A stretch of 64,000 nt of DNA from Clostridiaceae bacterium (GTDB taxonomy: Bacteria; Bacillota; Clostridia; Tissierellales; Sporanaerobacteraceae): assembly GCA_019391515.1 (NCBI GenBank), contig JAHXQP010000013.1:1-64000 (forward strand), read 5' to 3'. The notes below the pieces were generated by a model. The model was not told the DNA's origin and did no database searches. It saw only the letters and a list, made by a program, of their open reading frames with translations. Numbering within the stretch: the first letter of the stretch is position 1; every line of letters starts with the position of its first letter. This document shows, piece by piece, positions 46,850 through 56,222 of this stretch. A program made the position numbers and the translations under genes.

Positions 46850-46882
46850 AAATCCTTCCTAAGACATTAGGAAGGATTTTTT
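46850..46882 (+). terminator. First leader terminator
   Basis: AAATCCTTCCTAA (46850-46862) pairs perfectly with TTAGGAAGGATTT (46867-46879), loop GACA, followed by T residues. It stops transcription before the SAM-I riboswitch unless prevented. Confidence 0.85.
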
Positions 46883-46890
46883 GATGGATA

Positions 46891-46995
46891 ATCTTATCAA
46901 GAGAGGTGGAGGGACTGGCCCTATGAAGCCCGGCAACAGCCAGTTTATACTGGAAATGTGCCAATTCCTGCAGCCATTGGCTGAAAGATAAGAAG
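46891..46995 (+). promoter_or_regulatory. SAM-I riboswitch (S-box)
   Basis: Core conserved sequence runs from CTTATCAAGAGAGGTGGAGG through GGCCCTATGAAGCCCGGCAA, then GTGCCAATTCCTGC and CTGAAAGATAAG. P1 is CTTATC (46893-46898) with GATAAG (46987-46992). ATAAGAAG (46988-46995) is complementary to CTTCTTAT (47020-47027) and would form the antiterminator when SAM is absent. Confidence 0.95.
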
Positions 46996-47014
46996 GTCTT
47001 ATATTTATTTATTT

Positions 47015-47050
47015 AGACACTTCTTATTTATAGGAAGTGTCTTTTATTTT
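47015..47050 (+). terminator. SAM-I riboswitch terminator
   Basis: AGACACTTC (47015-47023) pairs with GAAGTGTCT (47034-47042), followed by TTTTATTTTTT. Its 5-prime arm overlaps the antiterminator segment, so SAM binding would favour termination before metY. Confidence 0.88.
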
Positions 47051-47074
47051 TTAAAATTGAAGGGAGAGATATAC

Positions 47075-48352
47075 ATGAAAAAAGATTGTAAACAAGGGAC
47101 AATATGTGTTCAAGGAGGATATTCTCCAAAACCAGGAGAGCCAAGAGTGCTTCCCATTTATCAAAGTACAACATATAAGTATGAAGATCCTGATCAACTT
47201 GCAAATATATTTGATTTGAAAGAAGAAGGTCATATGTATTCAAGGATAAGTAATCCAACTGTTGCTGCCTTTGAGGAAAAGATAAATCAACTTGAAGGTG
47301 GAGTAGGAGCACTAGCCACTTCGTCGGGGCAAGCAGCTACAACTATTGGAGTACTAAATATATGTGGACAAAATCAACATATATTGGCTTTATCTACATT
47401 GTATGGCGGTACTTATACATTGTTATCCACAACTTTAAAAAAATATGGTATAGAAGTAACCTTTATTGATCCAAATATGGATGTGGAAGAAATACTAAAT
47501 TATTCTAAACCAAATACTAGGGCTATATATGCAGAGACTATAGGAAATCCTGCATTGAATGTTTTAGATTTTGAAAAATATTCTAAGGTAGCAAAGATAT
47601 TAGATATACCTTTTATTGTTGACAATACATTTCCTACTCCATATCTTTGTCAGCCTTTTAAACATGGAGCCAATATTATAATTCACTCAGCAACTAAATA
47701 TATAGATGGCCATGCAAATAATATAGGCGGTGTAATAATAGATGGAGGTAATTTCAATTGGGATAATGGGAAATATCCAGAACTTACAGAACCTGATGAA
47801 AGCTATCATGGTATTAGATATTATAAAGAGTTTAAGGAAAAAGCATATATAACAAAAGCCAGAACCCAATTATTAAGAGACATAGGTTGTTCTCTAAGCC
47901 CTTTTAATAGTTTTATGTTTAATTTAGGATTAGAAACCCTCCATTTAAGAATGGAAAAACATAGCCAAAATGCTTTAGAATTAGCTAAATATTTAGAAAA
48001 TCATGAAAAAGTTTCTTGGGTTAATTATCCTAAATTGGAGAGTCATCCTGACTATGAATTAAGCCAAAAATATTTACCCTTAGGTGGAAGTGGTATACTT
48101 ACTTTTGGAATAGAAGGAGGAAAAGATGCAGCTAAAAAATTTATGACTAATTTAAACCTTGTTTCTTTAGTAGTCCACTTAGGTGATGTAAGGACTTCCA
48201 TACTCCATCCTGCTTCAACTACCCATAGACAACTTAGTATTAAAGAGTTGAAAAAGGCTGGAATTAAAGAAGACATGATAAGAGTATCGGTAGGAATAGA
48301 AGATATTTCAGATATAATAGAGGATTTCCGTAGCGCTTTAAAATTAATTTAA
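47075..48352 (+). CDS. metY: O-acetylhomoserine sulfhydrylase
   Basis: A 425-residue PLP enzyme of the Cys/Met metabolism family that makes homocysteine from O-acetylhomoserine and sulfide. ATG 47075 follows AGGGAGAG; an ATG 18 bases earlier lacks a ribosome site. The PLP lysine is in IHSATKYIDGH; YSRISNPT and ATSSGQAATT are family marks. The extended length (about 425 versus 380-400) is typical of MetY over MetB/MetC. First gene behind the SAM-I riboswitch, with metA next. Confidence 0.93.
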   Translation: MKKDCKQGTICVQGGYSPKPGEPRVLPIYQSTTYKYEDPDQLANIFDLKEEGHMYSRISNPTVAAFEEKINQLEGGVGALATSSGQAATTIGVLNICGQNQHILALSTLYGGTYTLLSTTLKKYGIEVTFIDPNMDVEEILNYSKPNTRAIYAETIGNPALNVLDFEKYSKVAKILDIPFIVDNTFPTPYLCQPFKHGANIIIHSATKYIDGHANNIGGVIIDGGNFNWDNGKYPELTEPDESYHGIRYYKEFKEKAYITKARTQLLRDIGCSLSPFNSFMFNLGLETLHLRMEKHSQNALELAKYLENHEKVSWVNYPKLESHPDYELSQKYLPLGGSGILTFGIEGGKDAAKKFMTNLNLVSLVVHLGDVRTSILHPASTTHRQLSIKELKKAGIKEDMIRVSVGIEDISDIIEDFRSALKLI

Positions 48353-48365
48353 AAAGGTGATAAAA

Positions 48366-49181
48366 ATGAGTATTTGTTTAGAAAGGGAGAAAAAGGTTCC
48401 CAAGATAGGGATTTTGAATTTAATGCCAAATAAAATTGAAACGGAAATACATTTTTTAGATCTTTTATCCCAAGTTTCTATAGATATTTGTATATATTTT
48501 ATTCGTCTTGAAAGTTATATTTCTAAAAATTGTAGTTTTAAGTATTTAAAAGATAATTATATAACTTTAAAAGATATAGAAAATAATTTTTTAGATGGAT
48601 TGATAATAACAGGTGCTCCTTTAGAATTAAAAGAATTTGAAGATGTAGAATACTGGCAAGAACTTAGTTCTATAATGGAGTTTTCCAAAAAAAACATAAA
48701 ATCCACCATATATATATGTTGGGGAGCTTTAGCTGGATTTTATTATCATTATGGAATACCTAAATATAATTTAGAAGAAAAGATATTTGGGGTTTTTCCA
48801 CACAATGTTCTTAATAAAAATCATAGATTGTTGAAAGGTTTTGATGATGAGTTTTTAGTTCCTCATTCTAGATATTCATTAGTGAGAGAAGAAGATATAA
48901 GAAAAGAGAAAGATCTTGAAATATTATCAACTTCAGATGAAACAGGAATATTTTTAGTAGCTGATAAAGGTTGTAATAAAATCTTTTTAACAGGTCATCT
49001 TGAATATGGGTCAGAAACATTGAAAAAAGAATATGAAAGAGATACTAAATTAGGAAAATCAATAAAAATTCCTAAATATTATTTTTACAAGGATGATTTA
49101 AATACTAAATTAAAATCAAGATGGAGAGCTCATGCTACTTTATTTTATACAAATTGGATATATGAATATTTACTAAGGTAG
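48366..49181 (+). CDS. metA: Homoserine O-acetyltransferase (MetA family)
   Basis: A 271-residue enzyme of the MetA glutamine-amidotransferase-like fold. ATG 48366 is chosen because AAAAGGTGA sits six bases upstream; a GTG nine bases earlier is possible. The catalytic Cys is in YICWGALAGFYY, His and Glu in LTGHLEYGSE. In ITGAPLELKEFEDVEYW a Glu stands where E. coli MetA has Gly111; that Glu is linked to acetyl-CoA use in Bacillus-type enzymes. This matches the MetY upstream, which uses O-acetylhomoserine. Somewhat shorter than the usual 300 residues. Confidence 0.88.
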   Translation: MSICLEREKKVPKIGILNLMPNKIETEIHFLDLLSQVSIDICIYFIRLESYISKNCSFKYLKDNYITLKDIENNFLDGLIITGAPLELKEFEDVEYWQELSSIMEFSKKNIKSTIYICWGALAGFYYHYGIPKYNLEEKIFGVFPHNVLNKNHRLLKGFDDEFLVPHSRYSLVREEDIRKEKDLEILSTSDETGIFLVADKGCNKIFLTGHLEYGSETLKKEYERDTKLGKSIKIPKYYFYKDDLNTKLKSRWRAHATLFYTNWIYEYLLR

Positions 49182-49191
49182 GTGTATATAA

Positions 49192-50433
49192 ATGATAAAT
49201 ATTGGACTTATGGGACTTGGTACAGTTGGTTCAGGAGTATATGAAATAATTAATAAAAGGAGAAGATTTTTTGAAGATGAAATAGGAGAGAGAATAAAAA
49301 TTAAAAAAGTATTAGTTAAAAATTTAAATAAAAATAGAAATATTGATATTAATAACAAATTACTAACTTTAAATCCTAAAGATATATTGGATGATCCAGA
49401 AGTTGATATAGTAATAGATGTTTTAAGTGAAAAAGAAATTGCTTATGATTATTTAAAATATGCTTTAGAAAACAAGAAACATGTTGTTACAGCCAATAAA
49501 GCAGTTGTATCTTCCAAAATGGAGGAATTGTTATATTTGTCAAAGGAAAATAATAAGGCATTTCTTTTTGAAGCTAGTGTAGGTGGGGGAATACCTATAA
49601 TAAATTCTTTAAAACAAGGAATAAATGCTGATGATATATTCCAAATTCAAGGAATATTAAATGGCACAACAAATTATATACTTACAAAAATGTATGAAAA
49701 GGGTATTTCTTTTGAAGAAGCATTAAAAGATGCACAAGATAAAGGATATGCCGAAGCAGATCCTACAGATGATATTAAAGGATATGATACTGGAAGAAAA
49801 CTAGCTATATTATCCACTATTGCTTACAATCAACCAGTAGGTTTAAAGTTTATTAATTGTCGTGGAATTGATGAAATAAGTATTGAAGATATAAATGAGT
49901 TTAAAAAATTGAAACTTGTTCCCAAACTTATTGGTAGTTCACAAAGATCTGATAATCATATTTATGCAAGTGTGGAGCCACTATTAGTAAGGGATGAATC
50001 TTTCTTTTCTAATGTTAAAGATGCTTTCAATATCATTTCCTTAAGAGGCTATAATACTGGAGAATTACGTTTTTATGGTCAAGGAGCTGGGAAAAATCCT
50101 ACAGCCAATTCTGTAGTGCTAGATGTATTGGACATAGTTAAGGGGACTTATATAAACGGAAAAGTTTATAAAAATAGAAAAATAAATGGAGATAAATATT
50201 TAACATTTGACGGAGAGTATTATCTTAGACTTAGTTCAAAAGATAGAAAAGATAATAACTACCTTTTAAATATACTTAATAGATATAATTCTAAGTACAG
50301 AGTGATAAATGATAAAGAAAGTTTAATTGTAATACTCCCTTGGACTTCAGAAAAATTGATTAATAAAATGATAAATGAAATTAAATTAAATTTAGAAGAT
50401 ATAAGGTATTTTTATTCTGGAATATATGGTTAG
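49192..50433 (+). CDS. hom: Homoserine dehydrogenase
   Basis: A 413-residue NAD(P)-dependent enzyme reducing aspartate semialdehyde to homoserine. N-terminal GLMGLGTVGSGVYEI is the nucleotide-binding loop. Catalytic-domain motifs are HVVTANKAVVS, EASVGGGIPI, GILNGTTNYILTKM and GYAEADPTDDIKGYDTGRKLAI. A C-terminal ACT-like extension is short. Operon: 10 bases after metA and 16 bases before the aspartokinase gene; co-control by SAM fits methionine supply. Confidence 0.94.
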   Translation: MINIGLMGLGTVGSGVYEIINKRRRFFEDEIGERIKIKKVLVKNLNKNRNIDINNKLLTLNPKDILDDPEVDIVIDVLSEKEIAYDYLKYALENKKHVVTANKAVVSSKMEELLYLSKENNKAFLFEASVGGGIPIINSLKQGINADDIFQIQGILNGTTNYILTKMYEKGISFEEALKDAQDKGYAEADPTDDIKGYDTGRKLAILSTIAYNQPVGLKFINCRGIDEISIEDINEFKKLKLVPKLIGSSQRSDNHIYASVEPLLVRDESFFSNVKDAFNIISLRGYNTGELRFYGQGAGKNPTANSVVLDVLDIVKGTYINGKVYKNRKINGDKYLTFDGEYYLRLSSKDRKDNNYLLNILNRYNSKYRVINDKESLIVILPWTSEKLINKMINEIKLNLEDIRYFYSGIYG

Positions 50434-50449
50434 AAGGGATTGATAGTAA

Positions 50450-51652
50450 ATGGATGTAGTTGTTCAAAAGTATGGAGGTTCCTCAGTAGAGAATATTGAA
50501 AGAATAAAATATATTGCTAAAAGAATAATTGCTAAAAAACAAGAAAAAAAGAATTTAGTTGTGGTAGTATCAGCTATGGGAAATACCACAAATAAATTAG
50601 TATGCCTGTCTAAAGAGGTATCTAATATACCAGATAAAAGGGAATTAGATGTGTTATTGTCCACAGGAGAACAGCAAACAGCATCCTTGTTATCTATGGT
50701 CTTAAAAGAATTAGGATGTGATTCTATTTCTTTAATGGGATATCAAGCCAAAATATATACAGAAGGTGAGCATACTAGATCTACTATAAAAGATATTGAT
50801 AAAAGCAGTATTTTAAGATATTTAAAACAGGGAAAAGTAGTTATAGTTCCAGGTTTTCAGGGAATTGATAATAAAGGAGATATAACAACATTGGGCAGGG
50901 GAGGTTCGGATATTACTGCTGTAGCTCTAGCAGGAAGACTTAATTGTAAATGTGAGATATATACTGATGTAGAAGGTATATATTCTGTAGATCCAAGAAT
51001 ATTTCCTAATGGAAAGAAAATAGAATACATTGACTATAATGAAATGCTTTCTCTATCTGCTTCTGGTACGAAAGTATTAGATAAAAGAGCTATAAAATTA
51101 GCTAAACAATATAATGTACCAATTTATTTAGCTTCAAGTTTTACTGATAAGAAGGGTACTTTTATAGGGGAGGTTAGTAAAGTGGAAGAAAGCAAGATAA
51201 CAGGATTATCAATAGATGAAAATTGTATTTTAATAAATATTTTAAATGTTGCTAATGATGAGTATAAAATAATAAATTTCCTAAATGCTTTAATTCATAT
51301 TGGAACAGATATAAATATAGTTAACATTTCTAATATTTCAAGTAAGGCTGTAAACGTATCATTTATATGTTCAAAAGATGATTATGGATTAATTGATAGT
51401 ATAGAAGGGCTAATTTATTCAGAAATTAATTCAGCAGAATTTGTTAAAGATGAAGATTCAATGAAAATAACTTTAATTGGAACAGGAATTAATCAAGTAA
51501 CAGATTATCATTCTAGAATATTGAAAATATTCTTTAATAATAATATAAGTATAAAACAGATGATTAATACAGAATTTAGCATATCTTATATTATCAACAA
51601 AACAGATAAAAACAAGTTTATTTCAGATATAATTGAAGAGTTTAATCTATAA
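50450..51652 (+). CDS. lysC: Aspartate kinase
   Basis: A 400-residue aspartokinase: kinase domain with VVVQKYGGSSVENIERI at the start, STGEQQTASLLSM, TLGRGGSDITAVALA and YTDVEGIYSVDPRI, then two ACT domains (about 260-400) for allosteric control. It supplies aspartyl phosphate. Its place in the SAM-riboswitch operon suggests an isoenzyme dedicated to methionine, but the feedback effector cannot be read from sequence. Confidence 0.93.
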   Translation: MDVVVQKYGGSSVENIERIKYIAKRIIAKKQEKKNLVVVVSAMGNTTNKLVCLSKEVSNIPDKRELDVLLSTGEQQTASLLSMVLKELGCDSISLMGYQAKIYTEGEHTRSTIKDIDKSSILRYLKQGKVVIVPGFQGIDNKGDITTLGRGGSDITAVALAGRLNCKCEIYTDVEGIYSVDPRIFPNGKKIEYIDYNEMLSLSASGTKVLDKRAIKLAKQYNVPIYLASSFTDKKGTFIGEVSKVEESKITGLSIDENCILINILNVANDEYKIINFLNALIHIGTDINIVNISNISSKAVNVSFICSKDDYGLIDSIEGLIYSEINSAEFVKDEDSMKITLIGTGINQVTDYHSRILKIFFNNNISIKQMINTEFSISYIINKTDKNKFISDIIEEFNL

Positions 51653-51774
51653 AATACCATTTCATATTGATAATTTTTTTGGACAACTAGGTTTATGTTT
51701 AGTAAAATAGAGATATAATAGTTTATATAATATATTGATTATTAATATTTTAAAATAAAAAGGAAGTGTTTTTT

Positions 51775-52320
51775 ATGGATAAATTAGGAACTATAAAGAA
51801 GGACTTTATAATTGCAGTAGAAGAATTATTGAAGGTAGCCAATTTAAAGGAAGAAGATATTCTAGTGATAGGATGTAGTACTAGTGAAATCAGTGGAAAA
51901 TCTATTGGCTCTAGTTCTGTTCCAGACATTGCCAATGAACTTATTGACGCTATAATGCCTATTGTTAAAAGAAAAAATATATTTTTGGCTACCCAATCCT
52001 GTGAACATTTAAATAGAGCTTTAGTTGTAGATGAAGCCTGTGCAAAAAAGTACAATCTATCACCTGTAACTGTAGTACCTTATCCTAAAGCTGGAGGTTC
52101 ACTAAGCTCTGCTTATTATAGATATTTAGACAATCCAATAGTAGTTGAAGAAATACAAGCAGATGCTGGCTTAGATATGGGGGATACTTTCATTGGAATG
52201 CATCTAAAAAAGGTAGCAGTTCCAGTAAGATTATCTGTTAAAGAAATTGGTGAAGCTCATTTAACTGCAGCAAGGGTAAGACCAAAGTTAATTGGAGGAG
52301 CAAGGGCAAAATACGAATAG
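51775..52320 (+). CDS. YwlG-family conserved protein (DUF436 / TIGR01440)
   Basis: A 181-residue protein of a widespread Firmicutes family with unknown biochemical role. Conserved stretches are LVIGCSTSEISGKSIGS, ATQSCEHLNRALVVDE and VVPYPKAGGSLSSAYYR, with invariant Cys and His residues that look suitable for a catalytic or metal site. ATG 51775 follows AGGAAG. It stands alone between lysC and a terminator. Confidence 0.85.
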   Translation: MDKLGTIKKDFIIAVEELLKVANLKEEDILVIGCSTSEISGKSIGSSSVPDIANELIDAIMPIVKRKNIFLATQSCEHLNRALVVDEACAKKYNLSPVTVVPYPKAGGSLSSAYYRYLDNPIVVEEIQADAGLDMGDTFIGMHLKKVAVPVRLSVKEIGEAHLTAARVRPKLIGGARAKYE

Positions 52321-52327
52321 ATAATAT

Positions 52328-52368
52328 AAAAAATTAGCAAGTTAGACTTAACTAACTTGCTAATTTTT
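52328..52368. terminator. Bidirectional terminator
   Basis: AAATTAGCAAGTTAG (52331-52345) pairs perfectly with CTAACTTGCTAATTT (52352-52366), with A and T runs outside. It serves the YwlG-type gene and the converging DUF1015 gene. Confidence 0.88.
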
Positions 52369-52384
52369 ATACTTAATATGGTAC

Positions 52385-53629
52385 TTATAACCTATGTATG
52401 AAAATACCACTTCTTAACTTTGGTTCAAACCAAGTTGACTTTGGAGGCATGGTTTTATTTAAATCTGCCAATGTCATCAATTCTTCAATAGTAGTGGGAT
52501 ATAGGGAAAAACCTACCTTCATATCAGTATCTACCCTATACTCTATCTCTTTCAAACCTCGAATACCACCTATAAAATCAATACGTTCATCTGTTCTAGG
52601 ATCCTGTATTCCTAAAATTGGAGACAATAGATACTTCTGCAAAATAAAGACATCTAAAGAGAAAAGGGAATTAGATCTATCTATTATCTCTTCCTTAGCT
52701 TTAAGGATATACCATTGATTTTCTAGATACATTCCAAAGGAATGAGGAGTTTCAGGATGATAGGGTCCCTTTCCATCCCAAATATTCACAGTAAAACAAG
52801 ATTCAATGGCAGATAGAAATCCTTTTTTAGTTAATCCATTTAAATCCTTTACAACCCTATTATAGTCTAAAATCTTAAGTTGCTTGTCAGGGAAAAGAAC
52901 GGCTAAGAAATAATTAAACTCTTCTTCTCCTGTATAATTTGGATTTTCCCTTCGTCTCTGTAGTCCTACCTGGACTGCTGCAGCTGCCCTATGGTGACCA
53001 TCGGCAATATATAAATTAGGTACCTTCTTAAAGGCAGCTTGAATTTTTTCAATATATTCCTTAGAAGAAATATGCCATACTTCATGTCTAACTTTGTCAG
53101 AAGAGACGAAGTTGTAAACTGGCTCATATCTATCTACATATTCCTCAATTATTTCATCAATATTTAACTCCTGATTATATGTTAGAAAAATAGGTCCAGT
53201 ATGGGCATTACATGTATCTACATGGTTGATCCTATCCTGCTCCTTGTCTGCTCTTGTTAATTCATGTTTTTTAATATTATTTTTAATATAAGCGTCAATA
53301 GGGACACAACCTACAACCCCTATTTGAGAATGTTCACCCATTGTTAGTCTATATAGATACAAGGAAGGGGTAGAATCTTGTTCATATATACCTTCCTCAA
53401 TCATTTTGTCTAGATATTTTTTTGCGTGTTCATAGATTTCACTTTTATCATGTTTTTCACTATCTTCAAAATAGATTTCAGGTTTATCAATATTTAAAAA
53501 AGAATAAGGATTATTTTTTACACTATCTTTTGCTTCCTGTTTATTCATAACATCATAGGGCAATGCTGATACCTTAGAAACAATATATGGTTTAGGTCGA
53601 AATGCTGAAAAAGTTTTTAATACTGTCAA
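52385..53629 (-). CDS. DUF1015 family protein
   Basis: A 414-residue protein of unknown function, starting at TTG (53629) behind AGGAGAGA. Family marks: FSAFRPKPYIVSKVSALPYDV at the N-terminus, NPYSFLNIDKPEIYFED, ADGHHRAAAA near the middle and FIGGIRGLKEIEYRVD. It is the third gene of a serC-serA-DUF1015 operon, an arrangement seen in other Clostridia, which hints at a role linked to serine or phosphoserine. The conserved ADGHHR could be an active site; no function is established. Confidence 0.85.
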   Translation of the reverse strand: MTVLKTFSAFRPKPYIVSKVSALPYDVMNKQEAKDSVKNNPYSFLNIDKPEIYFEDSEKHDKSEIYEHAKKYLDKMIEEGIYEQDSTPSLYLYRLTMGEHSQIGVVGCVPIDAYIKNNIKKHELTRADKEQDRINHVDTCNAHTGPIFLTYNQELNIDEIIEEYVDRYEPVYNFVSSDKVRHEVWHISSKEYIEKIQAAFKKVPNLYIADGHHRAAAAVQVGLQRRRENPNYTGEEEFNYFLAVLFPDKQLKILDYNRVVKDLNGLTKKGFLSAIESCFTVNIWDGKGPYHPETPHSFGMYLENQWYILKAKEEIIDRSNSLFSLDVFILQKYLLSPILGIQDPRTDERIDFIGGIRGLKEIEYRVDTDMKVGFSLYPTTIEELMTLADLNKTMPPKSTWFEPKLRSGIFIHRL

Positions 53630-53652
53630 TCATATCTCTCCTCTACAATAAA

Positions 53653-54819
53653 TTACAAGACTCTAACCCTAATAATACCTTCAATATTTTCTATACTATT
53701 TATAACCTCCTTTGTAGGTTGTTCTGCAACATCCAGCAAAGTATATGCATATTTATCCTTACTTTTATTTAATAAATTATCAATATTAATATGGGCATCG
53801 GCTAATAGTGTAGTAATTTGGCCTACCATATTAGGAATATTGTGATTGACTATTGAAATACGATAGGAAGGGTTTCTCCTTGGCATCACACATTCTGGAT
53901 AGTTAACAGAGTTTCTAATATTCCCATTTTCCAAATAGTCTTTTAGTTCATTAACAGCCATTATAGCACAGTTTTCCTCAGATTCATCAGTGGAAGCTCC
54001 TAAATGGGGTACACAAAGGACTTCATCCAGTCCCAATATTTCTTTTTCAGGAAAATCTGTAACATACTTAGCTACAATATCTTTTTCAATAGCATCTTTA
54101 AGTGCTACTACATCTATTAATTCATTTCTTGAAAAGTTTAATAATTTAACCCCTTTTTTCATTAGAGAAAATTCTTTTTGTCCAATCATATATTTTGTTT
54201 GCTCCAACAATGGTACATGGATAGTGATAAAGTCAGATTTCTCTAATAGCTCTTGTAAACTTTCAGCTTTATCAACACCTCTGGAAAGATTCCAAGCTGA
54301 ATCAATTGACATAAAAGGGTCATAGCCTAGGACTTCCATGTCTAAGGAGTGAGCTGCATTAGCTACTAATACACCAATAGCCCCTAAACCAATAACTCCT
54401 AATGTTTTACCTTTTATTTCACCGCCTTTAAAAGCTTTTTTCCCTTGTTCTACCTTCTTATCAATGGCTCCACCTTCATTAGAAAGGGAATTTGCCCATT
54501 CAATTCCTTCTATGACCTTCCTAGAAGACAATAGAAGTCCACAGATAGTCAACTCCTTAACTGCGTTGGCATTTGCTCCTGGAGTATTGAATACTATGAT
54601 GCCACTTTCAGAGCAACTATCTATTGGAATATTGTTGACACCTACACCAGCCCTTGCAATAGCTTTTAAAGAACTGGGTAAGCTCATATTTTTTAGCTCT
54701 TGGCTCCTTAATAAAATACCATCTGGTTCTTGTATATCTGTTTCTAGAATATATTTATCTTTTTCCAATAGCTCTAATCCCTTTTGGGAAATCTTATTAA
54801 ATACTTGTATTTTATACAA
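53653..54819 (-). CDS. serA: D-3-phosphoglycerate dehydrogenase
   Basis: A 388-residue NAD-dependent enzyme, the first step of serine synthesis. The TTG at 54819 is preferred: AGGGTGAT is well spaced from it; a GTG three codons upstream overlaps that site. Substrate domain with GVGVNNIPID, NAD loop LGVIGLGAIGVLVANAA, catalytic Arg and Glu region and PHLGASTDESEENCA, and a C-terminal ACT domain (about 315-388) that usually senses serine. Located 27 bases after serC. Confidence 0.92.
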   Translation of the reverse strand: MYKIQVFNKISQKGLELLEKDKYILETDIQEPDGILLRSQELKNMSLPSSLKAIARAGVGVNNIPIDSCSESGIIVFNTPGANANAVKELTICGLLLSSRKVIEGIEWANSLSNEGGAIDKKVEQGKKAFKGGEIKGKTLGVIGLGAIGVLVANAAHSLDMEVLGYDPFMSIDSAWNLSRGVDKAESLQELLEKSDFITIHVPLLEQTKYMIGQKEFSLMKKGVKLLNFSRNELIDVVALKDAIEKDIVAKYVTDFPEKEILGLDEVLCVPHLGASTDESEENCAIMAVNELKDYLENGNIRNSVNYPECVMPRRNPSYRISIVNHNIPNMVGQITTLLADAHINIDNLLNKSKDKYAYTLLDVAEQPTKEVINSIENIEGIIRVRVL

Positions 54820-54846
54820 TAATATCACCCTATCTATTATATATAT

Positions 54847-55929
54847 TTATATATTTTTTTCTTCAAATGCTTTCATAAAATCTACTAACGCTTGTACTCC
54901 TTCTATAGGCATAGCATTGTAAATACTTGCCCGCATTCCACCTATACTTCTATGGCCTTTTAAATTTATAAGTCCTTTTTTAGCTGCTTTTTCAATAAAA
55001 GCTGCATCTAATTCTTTAGTAGGTAGAACAAATGTAACATTCATCAGTGAACGGTCTTTTTTATCTGCAGTTCCTTTAAATAGTGAAGACCTATCTATAT
55101 AGTCATAGAGAAGTTTGGCTTTTTTTCTGTTTTTCTCAGCTATGGCTTCTAAACCGCCCTGTTTTTTAATCCATTCAAATACTAATTTAGCAATATATAT
55201 ACTATATGTAGGAGGAGTGTTATACATAGAATCAGCATCTACATGAATCTTATAGTTAAACATAGTAGGTGTAATATCCATAGCTTGTCCAATTAGATCA
55301 TCTCGGATGATCACAACTGTTAGGCCTGCAGGGCCTATATTCTTCTGAGCTCCTGCAAAGATAATTCCAAATTTAGATACATCACAAGGCTCTGATAAAA
55401 TATTGGAAGACATATCTGCTATCAATGGCACATCTTTAGTATTAGGCAATGTAGTATATCTTGTTCCATAGATAGTATTGTTTGTTGTAATGTAAAAATA
55501 GTCTGCATCTTCATCAAAAGGAGAAGGGTCTAAGTCTGGAATATGGTTAAAATTCTCTTCTTTAGAAGAGGCAACTATTCTAACTTTTCCATATTTTTTA
55601 GCTTCTTCAATTGCTTTCTGTGACCATCTTCCCGTGTTTACATAGTCTGCCTTACAAGAATTTCTAAATAAATTCAGGGGAACCATAGCAAATTGACTAG
55701 AAGCTCCACCTTGTAAAAAGAGTACCTTATAATTTGAAGGAATACCCATCAATTCTCTTAAGAGATTTTCTGCTTCTAGAATAATATCTTTAAATTCTTT
55801 AGACCTATGGCTCATTTCCATTATAGATATTCCCGTATCTTTATAGCACAACATCTCTTCTTGAGCTTTCTTTAGCACGGCTTCTGGCAATATAGCAGGG
55901 CCGGCTGAAAAATTATATACCTGTTTCAT
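54847..55929 (-). CDS. serC: Phosphoserine aminotransferase
   Basis: A 360-residue PLP enzyme converting phosphohydroxypyruvate to phosphoserine. VYNFSAGPAILPEAVL at the start, LFLQGGASSQFAMVP, and the PLP lysine motif IIFAGAQKNIGPAG are diagnostic; RGMRASIYNA-like C-terminal motif is present as GGMRASIYNAMP. ATG follows AGGAGAG. First gene of the operon. No serB is in the window. The 293-base gap to 56222 holds only AT-rich DNA with possible promoter boxes. Confidence 0.94.
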   Translation of the reverse strand: MKQVYNFSAGPAILPEAVLKKAQEEMLCYKDTGISIMEMSHRSKEFKDIILEAENLLRELMGIPSNYKVLFLQGGASSQFAMVPLNLFRNSCKADYVNTGRWSQKAIEEAKKYGKVRIVASSKEENFNHIPDLDPSPFDEDADYFYITTNNTIYGTRYTTLPNTKDVPLIADMSSNILSEPCDVSKFGIIFAGAQKNIGPAGLTVVIIRDDLIGQAMDITPTMFNYKIHVDADSMYNTPPTYSIYIAKLVFEWIKKQGGLEAIAEKNRKKAKLLYDYIDRSSLFKGTADKKDRSLMNVTFVLPTKELDAAFIEKAAKKGLINLKGHRSIGGMRASIYNAMPIEGVQALVDFMKAFEEKNI

Positions 55930-56222
55930 AGCAACTCTCCTTTGTATATTAGATTATGTTTTAGAATTAAAATCTACGGCATATTACTTTAAGGGTTTTT
56001 AACTTTAACGTATAAAAGAATATAATATACCATTATAACATAATTTTCTGAATATACCAGTTAAATTGAAAATTAAAGAAATTATTTTATTTTTCAAGTG
56101 TATTATAAAAGTTTATCTATAATTAGCTATTGATTAATATTCTTGATAATTGATATTAAAGAAGATATACTTATAATGAAATATTATTAGATTATGGGAT
56201 TGGTTTTTAGGAAGGTGATATA

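Noticed and set aside
46801-46882. T-box leader before metY
   Set aside because: GGTGGTTCTGC resembles the T-box core, but there is no stem I with a specifier loop and the element is too short; pairing as P3 explains the sequence better.
54464-54922. 152-codon plus-strand open frame opposite serA/serC
   Set aside because: Antisense to two well-supported genes, no start signal, no recognisable protein.
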